NCBI GenBank assembly: GCA_002021875.1 | Contig: CP018627.1 | Location: forward strand, 8,060,001-8,124,000 | Length of the DNA stretch: 64,000 bases | Source of the DNA: Streptomyces hygroscopicus | GTDB lineage: Bacteria > Actinomycetota > Actinomycetes > Streptomycetales > Streptomycetaceae | Direction of reading: 5' to 3' | Shown here: positions 8,885 to 18,085 of the stretch, piece by piece | Position numbering within the stretch: the first letter of the stretch is position 1 | Layout of the letters: every line of letters starts with the position of its first letter | Translations under genes and position numbers: made by a program | The notes under the pieces: generated by a model | Database searches by the model: none | The model's input: the letters and a program-made list of their open reading frames with translations, nothing else | What the model was told of the DNA's origin: nothing

Positions 8885-10291
8885 TCAGGCCGAGGTCTGC
8901 GCGGCCTCGGACTTCTCCTCGGCGCCTTCTTCAGCGCGGTCCTCGGACTCCTGGTCCTCGGCGAAGCCGGGGACCCACGCCTCGAGCTCATCCCGCAGCC
9001 GCACCGTGGCGCCCAGCTGGCACAGCACTCCGATGGTGCTCAGGGTCACCCGGTGGATCAGCAGATAGGCGGGCGGCAGATTCAGCTGATTGCCCAGCTC
9101 ATAGACGGGGGAGTGACGGTCGGCCATCCGCGCCGCCTGGCTGCGCAGCCACTGCCGGTCGAAGACGAACGCGTCGACCTGGGCCGGTTCGAGCATCGGC
9201 AGCAGAAAGTCCAGCAAGTCGTCCGGGTCCATCTCAATGGTCGGCTTGACGAAGCCCTCCCCGCGCATCAGCTCGTAGACCCCCATGGCGTCGCCCTGGA
9301 GCGCCATGCGCAGTGCGATGCCGATGGGCTCCGGAAGCCCTTCCGGGAGCCGGTTCACCGAACCGAAGTCCAGCACCCCCAGCTTCCACCGCTCCGGCGG
9401 TCCGTCCGGGGCGTCACCGGTCAGCAGCCGGAAGTTTCCCGGATGCGGATCGGCGTGCAGCAGCCCGGTGCGGGACGCCCCCGAGAACAGGAAGCGGGCC
9501 AGCAGTTGCCCGGCGCGGTCCCGCTCCTCCTGGGTGCCGTCGGCGATCACCTCGGAGAGCGGTATCCCCTCCAGCCATTCGGTGATCAGTATCTGATCGC
9601 TCTGGTGCACCACCTCGGGCACCACGATCTCCGCGTCCTGTGCGTACTCCTCCGCATGGGCCCGCTGGGACGCCGCCTCCAGTTCGTAGTCCAGCTCCTC
9701 GGCGACCCGCTCGCGCAACTCCGCGATCAGCGGCTTGATGTCCAGCCCCGGCACCAGCGGCCCCAGCACCCGGGCGAACCGGCTCAGTTGGTTGAGGTCG
9801 GACAGCAGTGCCTCGCCCGCGCCCGGGTACTGCACCTTGACCGCCACCGTGCGCCCGTCGTGCCAGACCGCCCGATGCACCTGCCCGATCGAGGCGGCAG
9901 CCGCCGGCTTGTCCTCGAACTCCTGGAACAGCTCCGGCCAGTCCGGGCCCAGCCGCTCCTCCAGCGCCGCGTGGACCGTGCGGCTGGGCATGGGAGGGGC
10001 CGCTTCCTGGAGCTTGGTCAGGGCCGCCCGGTAGGGCCTGGCTATCTCCTCGGGCAGCGCCGACTCGAAGACCGACATGGCCTGCCCGAGCTTCATGGCC
10101 CCGCCCTTGAGCTCACCGAGGACCTTGAACATCTGCTCGGCGGTGCGCTGCTGTACCTCGCGCGCGACCATCTCCGCCGGCCGTCCCCCTATCCGCTTCC
10201 CGAGCCCCCACGTGGCGCGCCCCGCGAATCCCAAGGGCAGCGCCGCCAGTTTGGCGGTACGGGTGATCGCCTTGCGCGGCAGATCGGTCAT
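8885..10291 (-). CDS. ABC1/ADCK (UbiB-AarF) family atypical kinase
   Basis: 468 residues. It carries the KxGQ-type signature (GGAMKLGQAMS), the alanine-rich AAASIGQVHRA loop in place of a glycine-rich loop, VAVKVQYPG, LHADPHPGNF (catalytic-loop equivalent) and LDFGS (metal-binding). ABC1 kinases are ancient atypical kinases or ATPases tied to quinone/lipid metabolism in many organisms. The substrate here is unknown. The start is ATG 10291, six nt after GGAGGG, rather than the longer upstream frame. It lies 75 bp downstream of the ThiF-like gene on the same strand, so the two may be cotranscribed. Confidence 0.88.
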   Translation of the reverse strand: MTDLPRKAITRTAKLAALPLGFAGRATWGLGKRIGGRPAEMVAREVQQRTAEQMFKVLGELKGGAMKLGQAMSVFESALPEEIARPYRAALTKLQEAAPPMPSRTVHAALEERLGPDWPELFQEFEDKPAAAASIGQVHRAVWHDGRTVAVKVQYPGAGEALLSDLNQLSRFARVLGPLVPGLDIKPLIAELRERVAEELDYELEAASQRAHAEEYAQDAEIVVPEVVHQSDQILITEWLEGIPLSEVIADGTQEERDRAGQLLARFLFSGASRTGLLHADPHPGNFRLLTGDAPDGPPERWKLGVLDFGSVNRLPEGLPEPIGIALRMALQGDAMGVYELMRGEGFVKPTIEMDPDDLLDFLLPMLEPAQVDAFVFDRQWLRSQAARMADRHSPVYELGNQLNLPPAYLLIHRVTLSTIGVLCQLGATVRLRDELEAWVPGFAEDQESEDRAEEGAEEKSEAAQTSA

Positions 10292-10366
10292 GCGCCCTCC
10301 AACTACAGCCGTGCCATCCCGGGAGGGTGGCCCCCGAGCCCCCGTCGCCCACTCCACGGACGTGGG

Positions 10367-11506
10367 TCACCCGGACATTGTCGCGTGCGGTGCCTCTGCG
10401 GCCGAGGCATATACGGCATCCTCCTCCCCGGCCGCTCCGCAGCCGCATCCGGGATGTGCTACGACCGGACGCGCCTCCCAGACGAGGGAGGGAAGCGCCA
10501 ACTCCCACCGGACACCCGCGCCCCCGGAGGGCCGGCCGTCGAGGAAGGCCAGCGCCTGCACCGCGGTGAGCCCCGCCACCACCATCGCCAGCGCCGCGTC
10601 ACAGGCCGGGGCGGTCCGCCGGCGCCCGGACCGCCACTGGGCGAGCATCCGCGGCCAGACGGGCTCCCGCTCGGCACGGCCCGCCGCGGCACAGCCCGCG
10701 CAGGGCGTCATGCCCGGCACCACCAGCGGCCCCACCACCCCCGTCGCCTCGATGACTCCCGCATAGAGATGGGGTGTACCGGAGGCGAGCAGCGGCTGGG
10801 CCGGTTCCGGATCCGGTGCGTACGCGGCGAGGCCGTCACGCGGGGCGAGCACCACAAGCGCCAGACCGGGCTCTCCCGAGGGGGCCCGCTCTCCTGCGCA
10901 GGTCCGCTCCCGCACCGACCGGCGCGGGAGCGGGCCGGGCGCGGACTGTCGCACCACGCGGTGCGCGGCCACATCCCGGCGCTCCCCGATCTGCTCGGCC
11001 GACAGCCCGCCGGGAGCCACATCCCAGGGCTCGACGCGGCCTCCGTCCACCACATCGACCCGGCCGATTCCCGAGCCCGACAGCGCGGCCGCGACCGCTG
11101 CCCCGACCCGGCCGGCGCCCCGCACCTGAACCCGCATCGCCCGCCGTGCGGCAAGCAGCCGTGCCGCCGCCCCGGGCTCGGGATGCAGCACCGACAGCGC
11201 CCCCGCGTCGGGCCGCAGCCGGTCCAGGGCCGCGGCGGGCTCACCGCCGTCCCTCGGCTCGTCCAGCAGACCGGCCGCCGCCAGCCGGTCCACCAGTGCG
11301 TCGGCCCGCCCCTCCGGCAGCCCGATGGCCCGGGCCTCCTGCCGCAGCAGCGGCAGCCCGCGTGTGCCGTCCAGCAGCTCCAGAAAGCTGCCCGTGGCCG
11401 TGTCCACTGGTCCCATCACCACCGCATGCGCCCGGGCCACCCCGAACTGGATCGTGTCCCGGCTCCGCCAGCCGCGCCGCAGCGCGGGCTTGAGCATCGG
11501 ATGCAT
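10367..11506 (-). CDS. ThiF/MoeB/HesA-like (E1-fold) protein
   Basis: 379 residues. The central region resembles the nucleotide-binding fold of ThiF/E1-like adenylyltransferases (VQVRGAGRVGAAVAAALSG... DVVDGGRVEPWDVAP), but the glycine motif is loose. Two cysteine pairs (CAGC, and CGCG near the C terminus) could bind zinc as in ThiF. The N-terminal about 100 residues look like a winged or PqqD-like module. E1-fold proteins activate C-terminal glycines of sulfur carriers or RiPP-type substrates. No carrier protein or RiPP precursor is visible next door, so the partner is unknown. Confidence 0.7.
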   Translation of the reverse strand: MHPMLKPALRRGWRSRDTIQFGVARAHAVVMGPVDTATGSFLELLDGTRGLPLLRQEARAIGLPEGRADALVDRLAAAGLLDEPRDGGEPAAALDRLRPDAGALSVLHPEPGAAARLLAARRAMRVQVRGAGRVGAAVAAALSGSGIGRVDVVDGGRVEPWDVAPGGLSAEQIGERRDVAAHRVVRQSAPGPLPRRSVRERTCAGERAPSGEPGLALVVLAPRDGLAAYAPDPEPAQPLLASGTPHLYAGVIEATGVVGPLVVPGMTPCAGCAAAGRAEREPVWPRMLAQWRSGRRRTAPACDAALAMVVAGLTAVQALAFLDGRPSGGAGVRWELALPSLVWEARPVVAHPGCGCGAAGEEDAVYASAAEAPHATMSG

Positions 11507-11773
11507 CGCCGCCCCCCCCGTTAGATGTTCTGTGTATCTTCGTGTCTGTACTTACCTATTCATGACTTTTCGCGTTGAGTCGCACCGGTTCGCTTCCGTT
11601 GCACCGCCCTCAGCATGCGGGCCGGCGCCCGGAGCCCGCAGAGCGTTATCCACAGGCGGTGGAATAAGTCGTACGAACACCGGTCGTACAAGCCGTGCAC
11701 ACCGTGGAGTGGTTCGGTCCGCAACAAGGTGCGGGGCGGGACTTCCCTGGCGGCCACCGGGTAACGTCGGGGC

Positions 11774-12397
11774 GTGCCCGCCGATCCGTCCTCTCGCACC
11801 GCGGGGGAGAATCCCCGCAGCGCCGCGAGCGCACCGCGCACCGTCCCGAGCCCGCAGAGCCGAGGCTCGGGCACGAGCGCGGTCGAGGTCCGCCGGAGCA
11901 CCCGGCGGCGCAGGACGGTCTCCGCCTATCGGGAGGGCGACCGCACCGTCGTCCTCATCCCCGCCCGGATGTCCGAGGCCGAGGAACAGCGCTGGGTGGG
12001 CGTCATGCTGGACAAGCTGGCCGCGCAGGAGAGCAAGCGGATGCTGGGCGACGCGGAGCTGGCCGCCCGCGCCGAGCTGCTCTCCGGCCAGTACCTGGGC
12101 GGGCGGGCCCGGCCCGCCTCCGTCCGCTGGGTCACCAACCAGAACACCCGCTGGGGGTCGTGCACCCCCGCCGAAGGCAGCATCCGGCTCTCGCACCGGC
12201 TCCAGGGCATGCCCGAGTACGTCGTGGACTATGTGCTCCTCCACGAGCTGGCCCATCTGCTGGTGCCGGGTCACGGTCGGCGCTTCTGGCAGCTCCTGGA
12301 GGCGTATCCGCGGACCGAACGGGCGCGGGGCTATCTCGAAGGAGTGGTCGCCGCCGGACGGTTGCCGCATCTCTCCGGGCCGGAGGACCAGCCGTAG
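11774..12397 (+). CDS. YgjP/WSS1-like zinc metallopeptidase (DUF45)
   Basis: 207 residues with HELAHL near residue 158 and a downstream histidine (PGHGRRFW), the HExxH...H zinc site of the YgjP/SprT-like family, plus the conserved NTRWGSC segment before it. The first 50 residues are basic, Ser/Arg-rich and probably disordered. The start is GTG 11774. The 267 bp between this gene and the divergent ThiF-like gene are AT-richer near 11521-11575 and probably hold both promoters, but I see no clear operator. Tandem 22-bp repeats follow the stop codon. Confidence 0.85.
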   Translation: MPADPSSRTAGENPRSAASAPRTVPSPQSRGSGTSAVEVRRSTRRRRTVSAYREGDRTVVLIPARMSEAEEQRWVGVMLDKLAAQESKRMLGDAELAARAELLSGQYLGGRARPASVRWVTNQNTRWGSCTPAEGSIRLSHRLQGMPEYVVDYVLLHELAHLLVPGHGRRFWQLLEAYPRTERARGYLEGVVAAGRLPHLSGPEDQP

Positions 12398-12452
12398 GGG
12401 CCACGCGCGTGCCGTAACGGAACCACCCCCGTGCCGTAACGGAACCACACCC
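12390..12452. repeat. Tandem 22-bp repeats spanning and following the stop codon
   Basis: The core GTGCCGTAACGGAACCAC occurs identically at 12409-12426 and 12431-12448, a 22-bp period. A degenerate first unit (GCCGTAGGGGCCAC) contains the stop codon of the preceding gene. Each unit includes the small palindrome CCGTAACGG, so the array could also be read as two operator half-sites two helical turns apart upstream of the TerD-AIM24 gene. Confidence 0.75.
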
Positions 12453-12543
12453 GTGCTCCTTGGCGTCGCTCATAGTCGGCGGCAGCGGCTAGCCTGGCGC
12501 GCAATGCACTCACCGGTACGGCGATGGGGGACGGTCCTAACGT

Positions 12544-14343
12544 ATGGCCAGGGAATTCCAGCGCGGCCACAAGGCCAGGATCAGTGATCTGACGGCCGGG
12601 AGGGATCTGTACGTCGGGGTGCAGATCGCCGGGCCCGGTCTGACGTTCGACATCAGCTGCTTCGGGCTCGACGCGGACGAGCGGCTGTCGGACGACCGCT
12701 ACTTCATCTTCTTCAACCAGCCGAAGTCCCCTGAAGAAGCGATACAGCAACTCGGGGCGCAGGCCGGTGACACGGATTCGTTCCGCGTCACGCTCGACAG
12801 CATCCCCTCCGCGATCCAGAAGCTCTCCTTCACCGCGACCCTCGACGGCGTCGGGCAGATGTCGCAGATCGGCCCCGGCTACATCCGAATCGTCGCGGGC
12901 GGCGAGGAGGTGGCCCGGTATTCCTTCACCGGTTCGGAGTTCAGCACCGAACGCGCGGTGATGCTGGGCGACTTCTACCTCAAGGATGTGTGGCGGTTCG
13001 CCGCCGTCGGGCAGGGCTTCGACGGGGGGCTGGACGCGCTGCTCAAGAACTTCGGCGGTGAAGTGGCCGAGGAGGAGCCCGCCCCCGCGCCCGCCCAGGG
13101 CGCCGCGCCCAGTTTCGCGCCGCCCGGCCAGGCGGCCCCCGCCCCGGGCTTCGCGGCCCCGGCCGCGACCGCTGCCCCGGCCGCCCCGGCGCCGCCCGCA
13201 CCGCAGCCCGCCCCCGCCTTCGGCGCTCCCCAGGGAACGCCGCCCCAGGGAACGCCGCCCCAGGGGATGCCGCCCCAAGGGATGCCCGCCCCGGGTACGC
13301 CTCCGCAGGGCACGCCCCCTCAGGGCGTTCAGCCGCCTGCCCCCGGCACCCCGCAGATGCACGGCGCCCCGACCATCGCCGCACCCATCGCGCCGCCCGG
13401 GCAGGTGCCGCCCCCTGGGCAGGTGCCCCCGCCCGGGCAGTTGCCGCCCCCTGGGCAGGTGCCCCCGCCCGGCCAGGTGCCGCCGCCCCCGCCTCCGGGC
13501 CAGTTCCCGGGCCAGCAGGCCCCCTTCGGACAGCCGCCGGGCCAGACCCCGCCCGCCCCCGCGCCGTACGGCCAGCCGTCCGCGCAGCCGTACCCCGGCC
13601 AGGCCGGTCAGCCCGGCCACCCCGGTCAGCCCGCTCCTTACGGTCAGCCGCAGGCCATGGGCGTCCCCCAGGGCGGTGGCGCGCCCGGGCTCCAGGCCGC
13701 GCTCGCCCAGTATCGCGAGGCGCCCACCGGCCAGCGCTGGACGCCGCAGAACCCCCGGCTGATGCGGGTCGACCTCGGCGTCGGCGGGCAGCCCGTGCTC
13801 GCCCGCCAGGGCACGATGGTGCTCTACCAGGGCAAGGTCGACTTCAGCTACAAGGGCGCCGGCTTCCGCGGCCGGATCGTCGGCAACGCGACCGGCCAGG
13901 AGATGCAGCTGATGCGCTGCACCGGCCAGGGCCAGGTCTTCCTCGCCGAAAACGCCGCCGAACTCCACCCGATCGAGCTCCAGGGCGACGCCATCTGTGT
14001 CGCCGCCGAGAACGTGCTCGCCTTCGACGAGTCGCTGCACCACGAGGTGCGCCGGATCGAGGGCCACGGCATCCCCGGCGGCGCGCTGTTCACCATGCAG
14101 TTCCAGGGCACCGGCACCGTCGTGGTGAAGACCGAGGGCACGCCCGTCGTCCTCCCCGTCACCCCGACCACCTTCGCCGACAGCAACGCCATCGTGGCGT
14201 GGTCCGCCGGATCCCAGGTGATCATCTCCAGCCAGGTGCGGCTGCGCCGCAGCGCCTACCCCGGCCACAGCGGGGAGACCGTGAACCTCCAGTTCCGTGG
14301 CGCGCCCGGCAACTTCATCGTCGTCCAGCCCTACGAGGTCTGA
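12544..14343 (+). CDS. TerD domain-AIM24 fusion protein with Pro/Gln-rich linker
   Basis: 599 residues in three parts. Residues 1-180 are a TerD/stress-protein domain (KARISDLT, GLTFDISCFGLDAD, YFIFFNQ, RVTLDSIP, AVMLGDFYLKD). Residues about 180-385 are a low-complexity Pro/Gln/Gly linker with repeated PPGQVPPPGQ units. Residues about 385-599 are an AIM24-like beta-rich domain. TerD domains bind calcium and are linked to tellurite and other stress responses. AIM24 is a mitochondrial biogenesis relative of unclear bacterial role. Two more AIM24 genes follow directly. The ATG at 12544 begins just after a tandem repeat region. Confidence 0.85.
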   Translation: MAREFQRGHKARISDLTAGRDLYVGVQIAGPGLTFDISCFGLDADERLSDDRYFIFFNQPKSPEEAIQQLGAQAGDTDSFRVTLDSIPSAIQKLSFTATLDGVGQMSQIGPGYIRIVAGGEEVARYSFTGSEFSTERAVMLGDFYLKDVWRFAAVGQGFDGGLDALLKNFGGEVAEEEPAPAPAQGAAPSFAPPGQAAPAPGFAAPAATAAPAAPAPPAPQPAPAFGAPQGTPPQGTPPQGMPPQGMPAPGTPPQGTPPQGVQPPAPGTPQMHGAPTIAAPIAPPGQVPPPGQVPPPGQLPPPGQVPPPGQVPPPPPPGQFPGQQAPFGQPPGQTPPAPAPYGQPSAQPYPGQAGQPGHPGQPAPYGQPQAMGVPQGGGAPGLQAALAQYREAPTGQRWTPQNPRLMRVDLGVGGQPVLARQGTMVLYQGKVDFSYKGAGFRGRIVGNATGQEMQLMRCTGQGQVFLAENAAELHPIELQGDAICVAAENVLAFDESLHHEVRRIEGHGIPGGALFTMQFQGTGTVVVKTEGTPVVLPVTPTTFADSNAIVAWSAGSQVIISSQVRLRRSAYPGHSGETVNLQFRGAPGNFIVVQPYEV

Positions 14344-14354
14344 AGGAGCCCGTC

Positions 14355-15038
14355 ATGGACCAGCAAATGATCTCGGGCTTCGCACCCGCCCCGGTCGCCG
14401 CTCGTATGGAGAACCACGGCGCCAGCATGCTCAAGGTCGCCATGCAGAGCGGCCAGGACCTCTTCGCCCGCACCGGCTCGATGGTGGCCTACGAGGGCTT
14501 CGTCCAGTACGAGCCCAACCCGCCCGCGGTACGTCAGATGGCCTCCCAGTGGCTGACCGGCGAGGGCGCCCCGCTGATGCGGTGCAGCGGCGACGGACTG
14601 CTCTACCTGGCCGACTACGGGGCCAACGTCGTCTGCATCAATCTCAACGGCGACGCGCTGTCGGTCAACGGCACCAACCTCCTCGCCTTCGACGCGCATC
14701 TCCAGTGGGGCGTCGAACGGGTCAAGGGCATCGCCAAGTTCGCCGGGCAGGGCCTGTTCAACGTGGGCGTCTCCGGCACCGGCTGGGTCGCCCTGACCTC
14801 CCGCGGCACCCCCATCGTGGTCGACTGCGGCCGCGGTGAGGACGAGACCTATGTGGACCCGGACGCGCTCGTCGCCTGGTCCTCGGGGCTCAAGGTGAAG
14901 GGCAAGCGCAGCTTCAAGGCGTCGTCCCTGATCGGCCGGGGCAGCGGCGAGGCATATCAGCTCGGCTTCTCCGGGCAGGGCTTCGTCGTCGTACAGCCCA
15001 GTGAGGACAGCACCGACCGGCTCCGGGCCCGGGGCTGA
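14355..15038 (+). CDS. AIM24 family protein
   Basis: 227 residues of the AIM24 (TIGR00266-like) beta-sandwich family, similar in plan to the C-terminal part of the preceding protein: GSMVAYEGFVQYEP, MRCSGDGLLYLADYGANV, then alternating short strands ending in GQGFVVVQPSE. The start ATG 14355 has AAGGAG 7 nt upstream. The gap to the previous stop is 11 nt, so the cluster is an operon. There is no signal peptide or membrane segment. Function unknown. Confidence 0.85.
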   Translation: MDQQMISGFAPAPVAARMENHGASMLKVAMQSGQDLFARTGSMVAYEGFVQYEPNPPAVRQMASQWLTGEGAPLMRCSGDGLLYLADYGANVVCINLNGDALSVNGTNLLAFDAHLQWGVERVKGIAKFAGQGLFNVGVSGTGWVALTSRGTPIVVDCGRGEDETYVDPDALVAWSSGLKVKGKRSFKASSLIGRGSGEAYQLGFSGQGFVVVQPSEDSTDRLRARG

Positions 15039-15054
15039 GGGGGAGGGACACCAG

Positions 15055-15813
15055 ATGCAGAGCCCGCTTTTCGCCTTCACCGAGGCCCAGACGCAGGACC
15101 GCTACGCGCTGCAGAACCCGCAGCTGCTGCGGGTCGCCCTGAGTGGCCATGAGGATGTGCTCGCCCGTAAGGGCAGCATGGTCGCCTATCAGGGGCTCAT
15201 CGAGTTCGACGGCGAGTACCAGACGCCGGGGCAGCGCATGACCCGCAGCCGCGCCGGTGAGGGCCTGGACCTGATGCGCTGCTCCGGGCAGGGCACGGTC
15301 TACCTCGCCAACCTCGCCCAGCACATCCATGTGATGGACGTGGACCACGACGGGCTGACCGTCGACAGCTCCTATGTGCTCGCGCTCGACTCCACGCTGC
15401 ACTGGGAGACGATCGCGGTGGACAGCCAGTACGGGATCTCCGGCTCCGGCAAGTACAACCTCAACATCTCCGGCCACGGCAAGGTCGCGCTGATGACCTC
15501 GGGGCAGCCGCTGCTGCTCCAGGTCACCCCCGACAAGTACGTCAACGTCGACGCGGACGCCATCGTCGCCTGGTCCAGCTCGCTGCGGGTCCAGATGCAG
15601 GCGCAGACGCACTCCTCGGGCGTCTGGCGGCGGCGCGGCAACACCGGAGAGGGCTGGGAGCTCAGCTTCCTCGGCCAGGGCTACGCCCTGGTGCAGCCCA
15701 GTGAGCTGCTCCCGCCGCAGAACGCGGTGGCCGGGGGCGGCATGGCCGCCCAGTTCGGCATGGGCCAGCAAGGCGCCCGCGGTCAGAACCAGGGCAACAT
15801 CTTCAGCAACTGA
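15055..15813 (+). CDS. AIM24 family protein
   Basis: 252 residues, third AIM24 module of the cluster: VLARKGSMVAYQGLIEFDG, LMRCSGQGTVYLANLAQHI, and the terminal GQGYALVQPSELLPP. A short Gly/Gln/Met-rich tail ends the protein. The start ATG 15055 lies behind GGGGGAGGGA, 16 bp after the preceding stop. The three AIM24 modules presumably arose by duplication and may form a hetero-oligomer with the TerD fusion, which is inference. Confidence 0.85.
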   Translation: MQSPLFAFTEAQTQDRYALQNPQLLRVALSGHEDVLARKGSMVAYQGLIEFDGEYQTPGQRMTRSRAGEGLDLMRCSGQGTVYLANLAQHIHVMDVDHDGLTVDSSYVLALDSTLHWETIAVDSQYGISGSGKYNLNISGHGKVALMTSGQPLLLQVTPDKYVNVDADAIVAWSSSLRVQMQAQTHSSGVWRRRGNTGEGWELSFLGQGYALVQPSELLPPQNAVAGGGMAAQFGMGQQGARGQNQGNIFSN

Positions 15814-15847
15814 CCGAGGCCACGTTGATCACGCTGATGGAGCACGG

Positions 15848-15875
15848 CGGCCGCGGACTCCCCGGTTCGCGGCCG
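15848..15875. terminator. Hairpin between convergent genes
   Basis: An 8-bp perfect stem, CGGCCGCG (15848-15855) with CGCGGCCG (15868-15875), and a 12-nt loop, located between the AIM24 operon and the convergent Nudix gene. It plausibly terminates both directions. Confidence 0.5.
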
Positions 15876-15884
15876 ACGCGCTGC

Positions 15885-16412
15885 TCACAACAGCGTGCGG
15901 GTGCGCGTCACCAGGTGCCGCACCGACTCATCGGCCACATCCGCCACCTCGTCGTAGCCGAACCAGCGCAGATCCAGTGACTCGTCGCTGATCGCCGCCA
16001 CCGCGCCTTGGGGCGCGACCGCCGCGTACTGGACATCCAGGTGCCAGGCGCAGGGGGTGTGGTGCCGGTCGAGCCGCACCGGGCCGCCCGGCAGCAGCGT
16101 CAGCCCCTCGATCCCGGACTCCTCGGTGGCCTCGCGCAGCGCCGCGCCCGCGAGCGTGGTGTCATCCGGCTCGCAGTGGCCGCCCATCTGCAGCCACATT
16201 CGCAGCTTCCGGTGCAGGGTGAGCAGCACGCGCTTCCGGTCCGGGTCGACCACCAGGGCGCTCGCCGTGATGTGGCCGTCCCCGCACGCCTTCCACATGC
16301 CGTCCGGATACGCGGCCAGATGGTCGCCGTAATGCCGCCGCAGCCGCTCCTGGGCGGCATCGGGCGCGGGCCACTCGGTGAGCACCCGCGCCGCGTCCTG
16401 GTGCAGACTCAC
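15885..16412 (-). CDS. Nudix hydrolase
   Basis: 175 residues. The Nudix box is present in variant form (GHCEPDD followed by LREATEESGI), with Asp where the first Glu is usual and one extra residue before the REAT segment. The flanks (ALVVDPDRKRVLLTLHRK) match the usual first beta strands. Substrate unknown. Its start overlaps the stop of the upstream zincin-like gene by 4 nt (ATGA), so the two are translationally coupled. Confidence 0.85.
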   Translation of the reverse strand: MSLHQDAARVLTEWPAPDAAQERLRRHYGDHLAAYPDGMWKACGDGHITASALVVDPDRKRVLLTLHRKLRMWLQMGGHCEPDDTTLAGAALREATEESGIEGLTLLPGGPVRLDRHHTPCAWHLDVQYAAVAPQGAVAAISDESLDLRWFGYDEVADVADESVRHLVTRTRTLL

Positions 16413-17893
16413 TTCTCGCCGTCGCCCCGGTCGTCGTCCTCGCCGCCCTCGCTGTCCTTACGGAGGTCGGGACGGTCGGGGTCCTCCTTCCGGAGGTCGG
16501 GGCGCTCGGGGCCGTCCTTGCGGTCCTCACCGCTCGCCGCCTCGCCGAGCATCTTGTCCAGCTCGGAGAAGTCCAGCTGCTCGCCGTGGACGAAGCCGTC
16601 CGGGTCGTCGAGGTCCTGCGCCGTCGGCAGCATGTCCGGATGCGCCCACAGCCCGTCGCGTCCCTCCAGGCCGCGGGCGTCGGTCAGCGAGGCCCACAGC
16701 CGGGAGGCGTCCCGCAGCCGGCGCGGCCGCAGCTCCAGGCCGATCAGCGTGGCGAAGGTCTGCTCGGCGGGGCCGCCGCTCGCCCGGCGCCGCCGCAGCG
16801 TCTCGCGCAGGGCGTCGGCGGACGGCAGATGCGGCTTGGCGGCGGCGTGCACCACCGCGTCCACCCAGCCCTCGACCAGCGCGAGAGCGGTCTCCAGACG
16901 CGCCAGCGCGGCCTTCTGCTCGGGGGTGTCCTCGGGCTGGAACATGCCCTGCTGCAGTGCCTCCTGCAGCTGTTCGGGGTGGGTCGGGTCGAGCTGGCCG
17001 ACCGCGTCCTCCAGCTTGGCGGTGTCGACCTTGATGCCGCGGGCGTACCCCTCGACCGCGCCGAAGAGGTGCGAGCGCAGCCACGGCACATGGGCGAAGA
17101 GCCGCTGGTGGGCCGCCTCGCGCAGGGCCAGATACAGCCGGACCTCTTCCTTGGGCACGCCGAGGCCGGAGCCGAGCGCCGCGATGTTGACCGGCAGCAG
17201 GGCCGCCTTGCCCGCCGGGCCCAGCGGCAGCCCGATATCGGTCGAGCCGACCACCTCGCCGGCCAGCACGCCCAGCGCCTGCCCGATCTGGGTGCCGAAC
17301 ATGGCGCCGCCCATCGAGCGCATCATCCCGAGCAGCGGGCCGGCCATGGCCTGCATCTCCTCGGGCAGCACATCGCCCATGGCGGCACCGACCCGCTCGG
17401 CGACCGGGTCCACCAGGTCCTTCCACACCGGCAGGGTCGCCTCGACCCATTCGGCGCGGCTCCAGGCCACGGCGCTCCCGGAGCCCGAGGGCAGCGAGGT
17501 GACGCCGTCCAGCCACAGGTCCGCCAGGCGAACGGCCTCCTGGACCGCGGCACGGTCGGCGGGGCCGACGCTCTCGTCCTTACTGCCGTCGGCGGTGCCG
17601 CGCGCCACGGTCTGGCGCGCGATGTCCTTGGCCATGTCCCAGTTCACCGGGCCGCCCTCGTAGGAGAGCATCTGCCCGAGCTGCTGGAAGGCGGCGCCCA
17701 GGTCGCCCGGATTCAGCGAACCGAACATCGCGGCGAACGGATTGTCCGCTCCGCCCGCTCCGCCGGGTCCGCCGCCGAACCCGAAGGGATTCGCGGGGCC
17801 CTGCTCGCCGCCCTGGCCGCCCTTCTTCTTGCCGTCGTCGCCGTCCTCCGGCTCCTCCGGCGGAAGGCCGAATCCGAATGGGGTGTCACTCAC
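16409..17893 (-). CDS. Zincin-like DUF2342 protein with degenerate HExxH
   Basis: 494 residues of the DUF2342 / Zincin_2 family of actinobacteria. The N terminus is Gly/Asp-rich and disordered (GGGPGGAGGADNPF). The helical core contains GTQIGQALGVLAGEVVGSTD and the putative zinc-helix region REAAHQRLFAHVPWL, in which the first His of HExxH is Arg. That suggests loss or change of peptidase activity. The acidic C-terminal tail is charged and repetitive. I chose GTG 17893, preceded by GAGGAAA, because the frame before it reads as noncoding. It is coupled to the Nudix gene. Function unknown. Confidence 0.8.
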   Translation of the reverse strand: MSDTPFGFGLPPEEPEDGDDGKKKGGQGGEQGPANPFGFGGGPGGAGGADNPFAAMFGSLNPGDLGAAFQQLGQMLSYEGGPVNWDMAKDIARQTVARGTADGSKDESVGPADRAAVQEAVRLADLWLDGVTSLPSGSGSAVAWSRAEWVEATLPVWKDLVDPVAERVGAAMGDVLPEEMQAMAGPLLGMMRSMGGAMFGTQIGQALGVLAGEVVGSTDIGLPLGPAGKAALLPVNIAALGSGLGVPKEEVRLYLALREAAHQRLFAHVPWLRSHLFGAVEGYARGIKVDTAKLEDAVGQLDPTHPEQLQEALQQGMFQPEDTPEQKAALARLETALALVEGWVDAVVHAAAKPHLPSADALRETLRRRRASGGPAEQTFATLIGLELRPRRLRDASRLWASLTDARGLEGRDGLWAHPDMLPTAQDLDDPDGFVHGEQLDFSELDKMLGEAASGEDRKDGPERPDLRKEDPDRPDLRKDSEGGEDDDRGDGEK

Positions 17894-18085
17894 GGGTTTC
17901 CTCGGCTCGTTGGGCCACCGGCTCCCGGGCCGGTGGCGGATGCCCGACATCACCACCCAGCCTAGACACCTCGCCGGTTTCCGGGCTCGGTGCTTCGCTG
18001 ATCGCCGCCCTGCGGCAGGATGGACGTCACCTGGTACGTATGCGTGCATGCGCTCCGTACTGAAGACAACCGCTGGAGACGCCCG

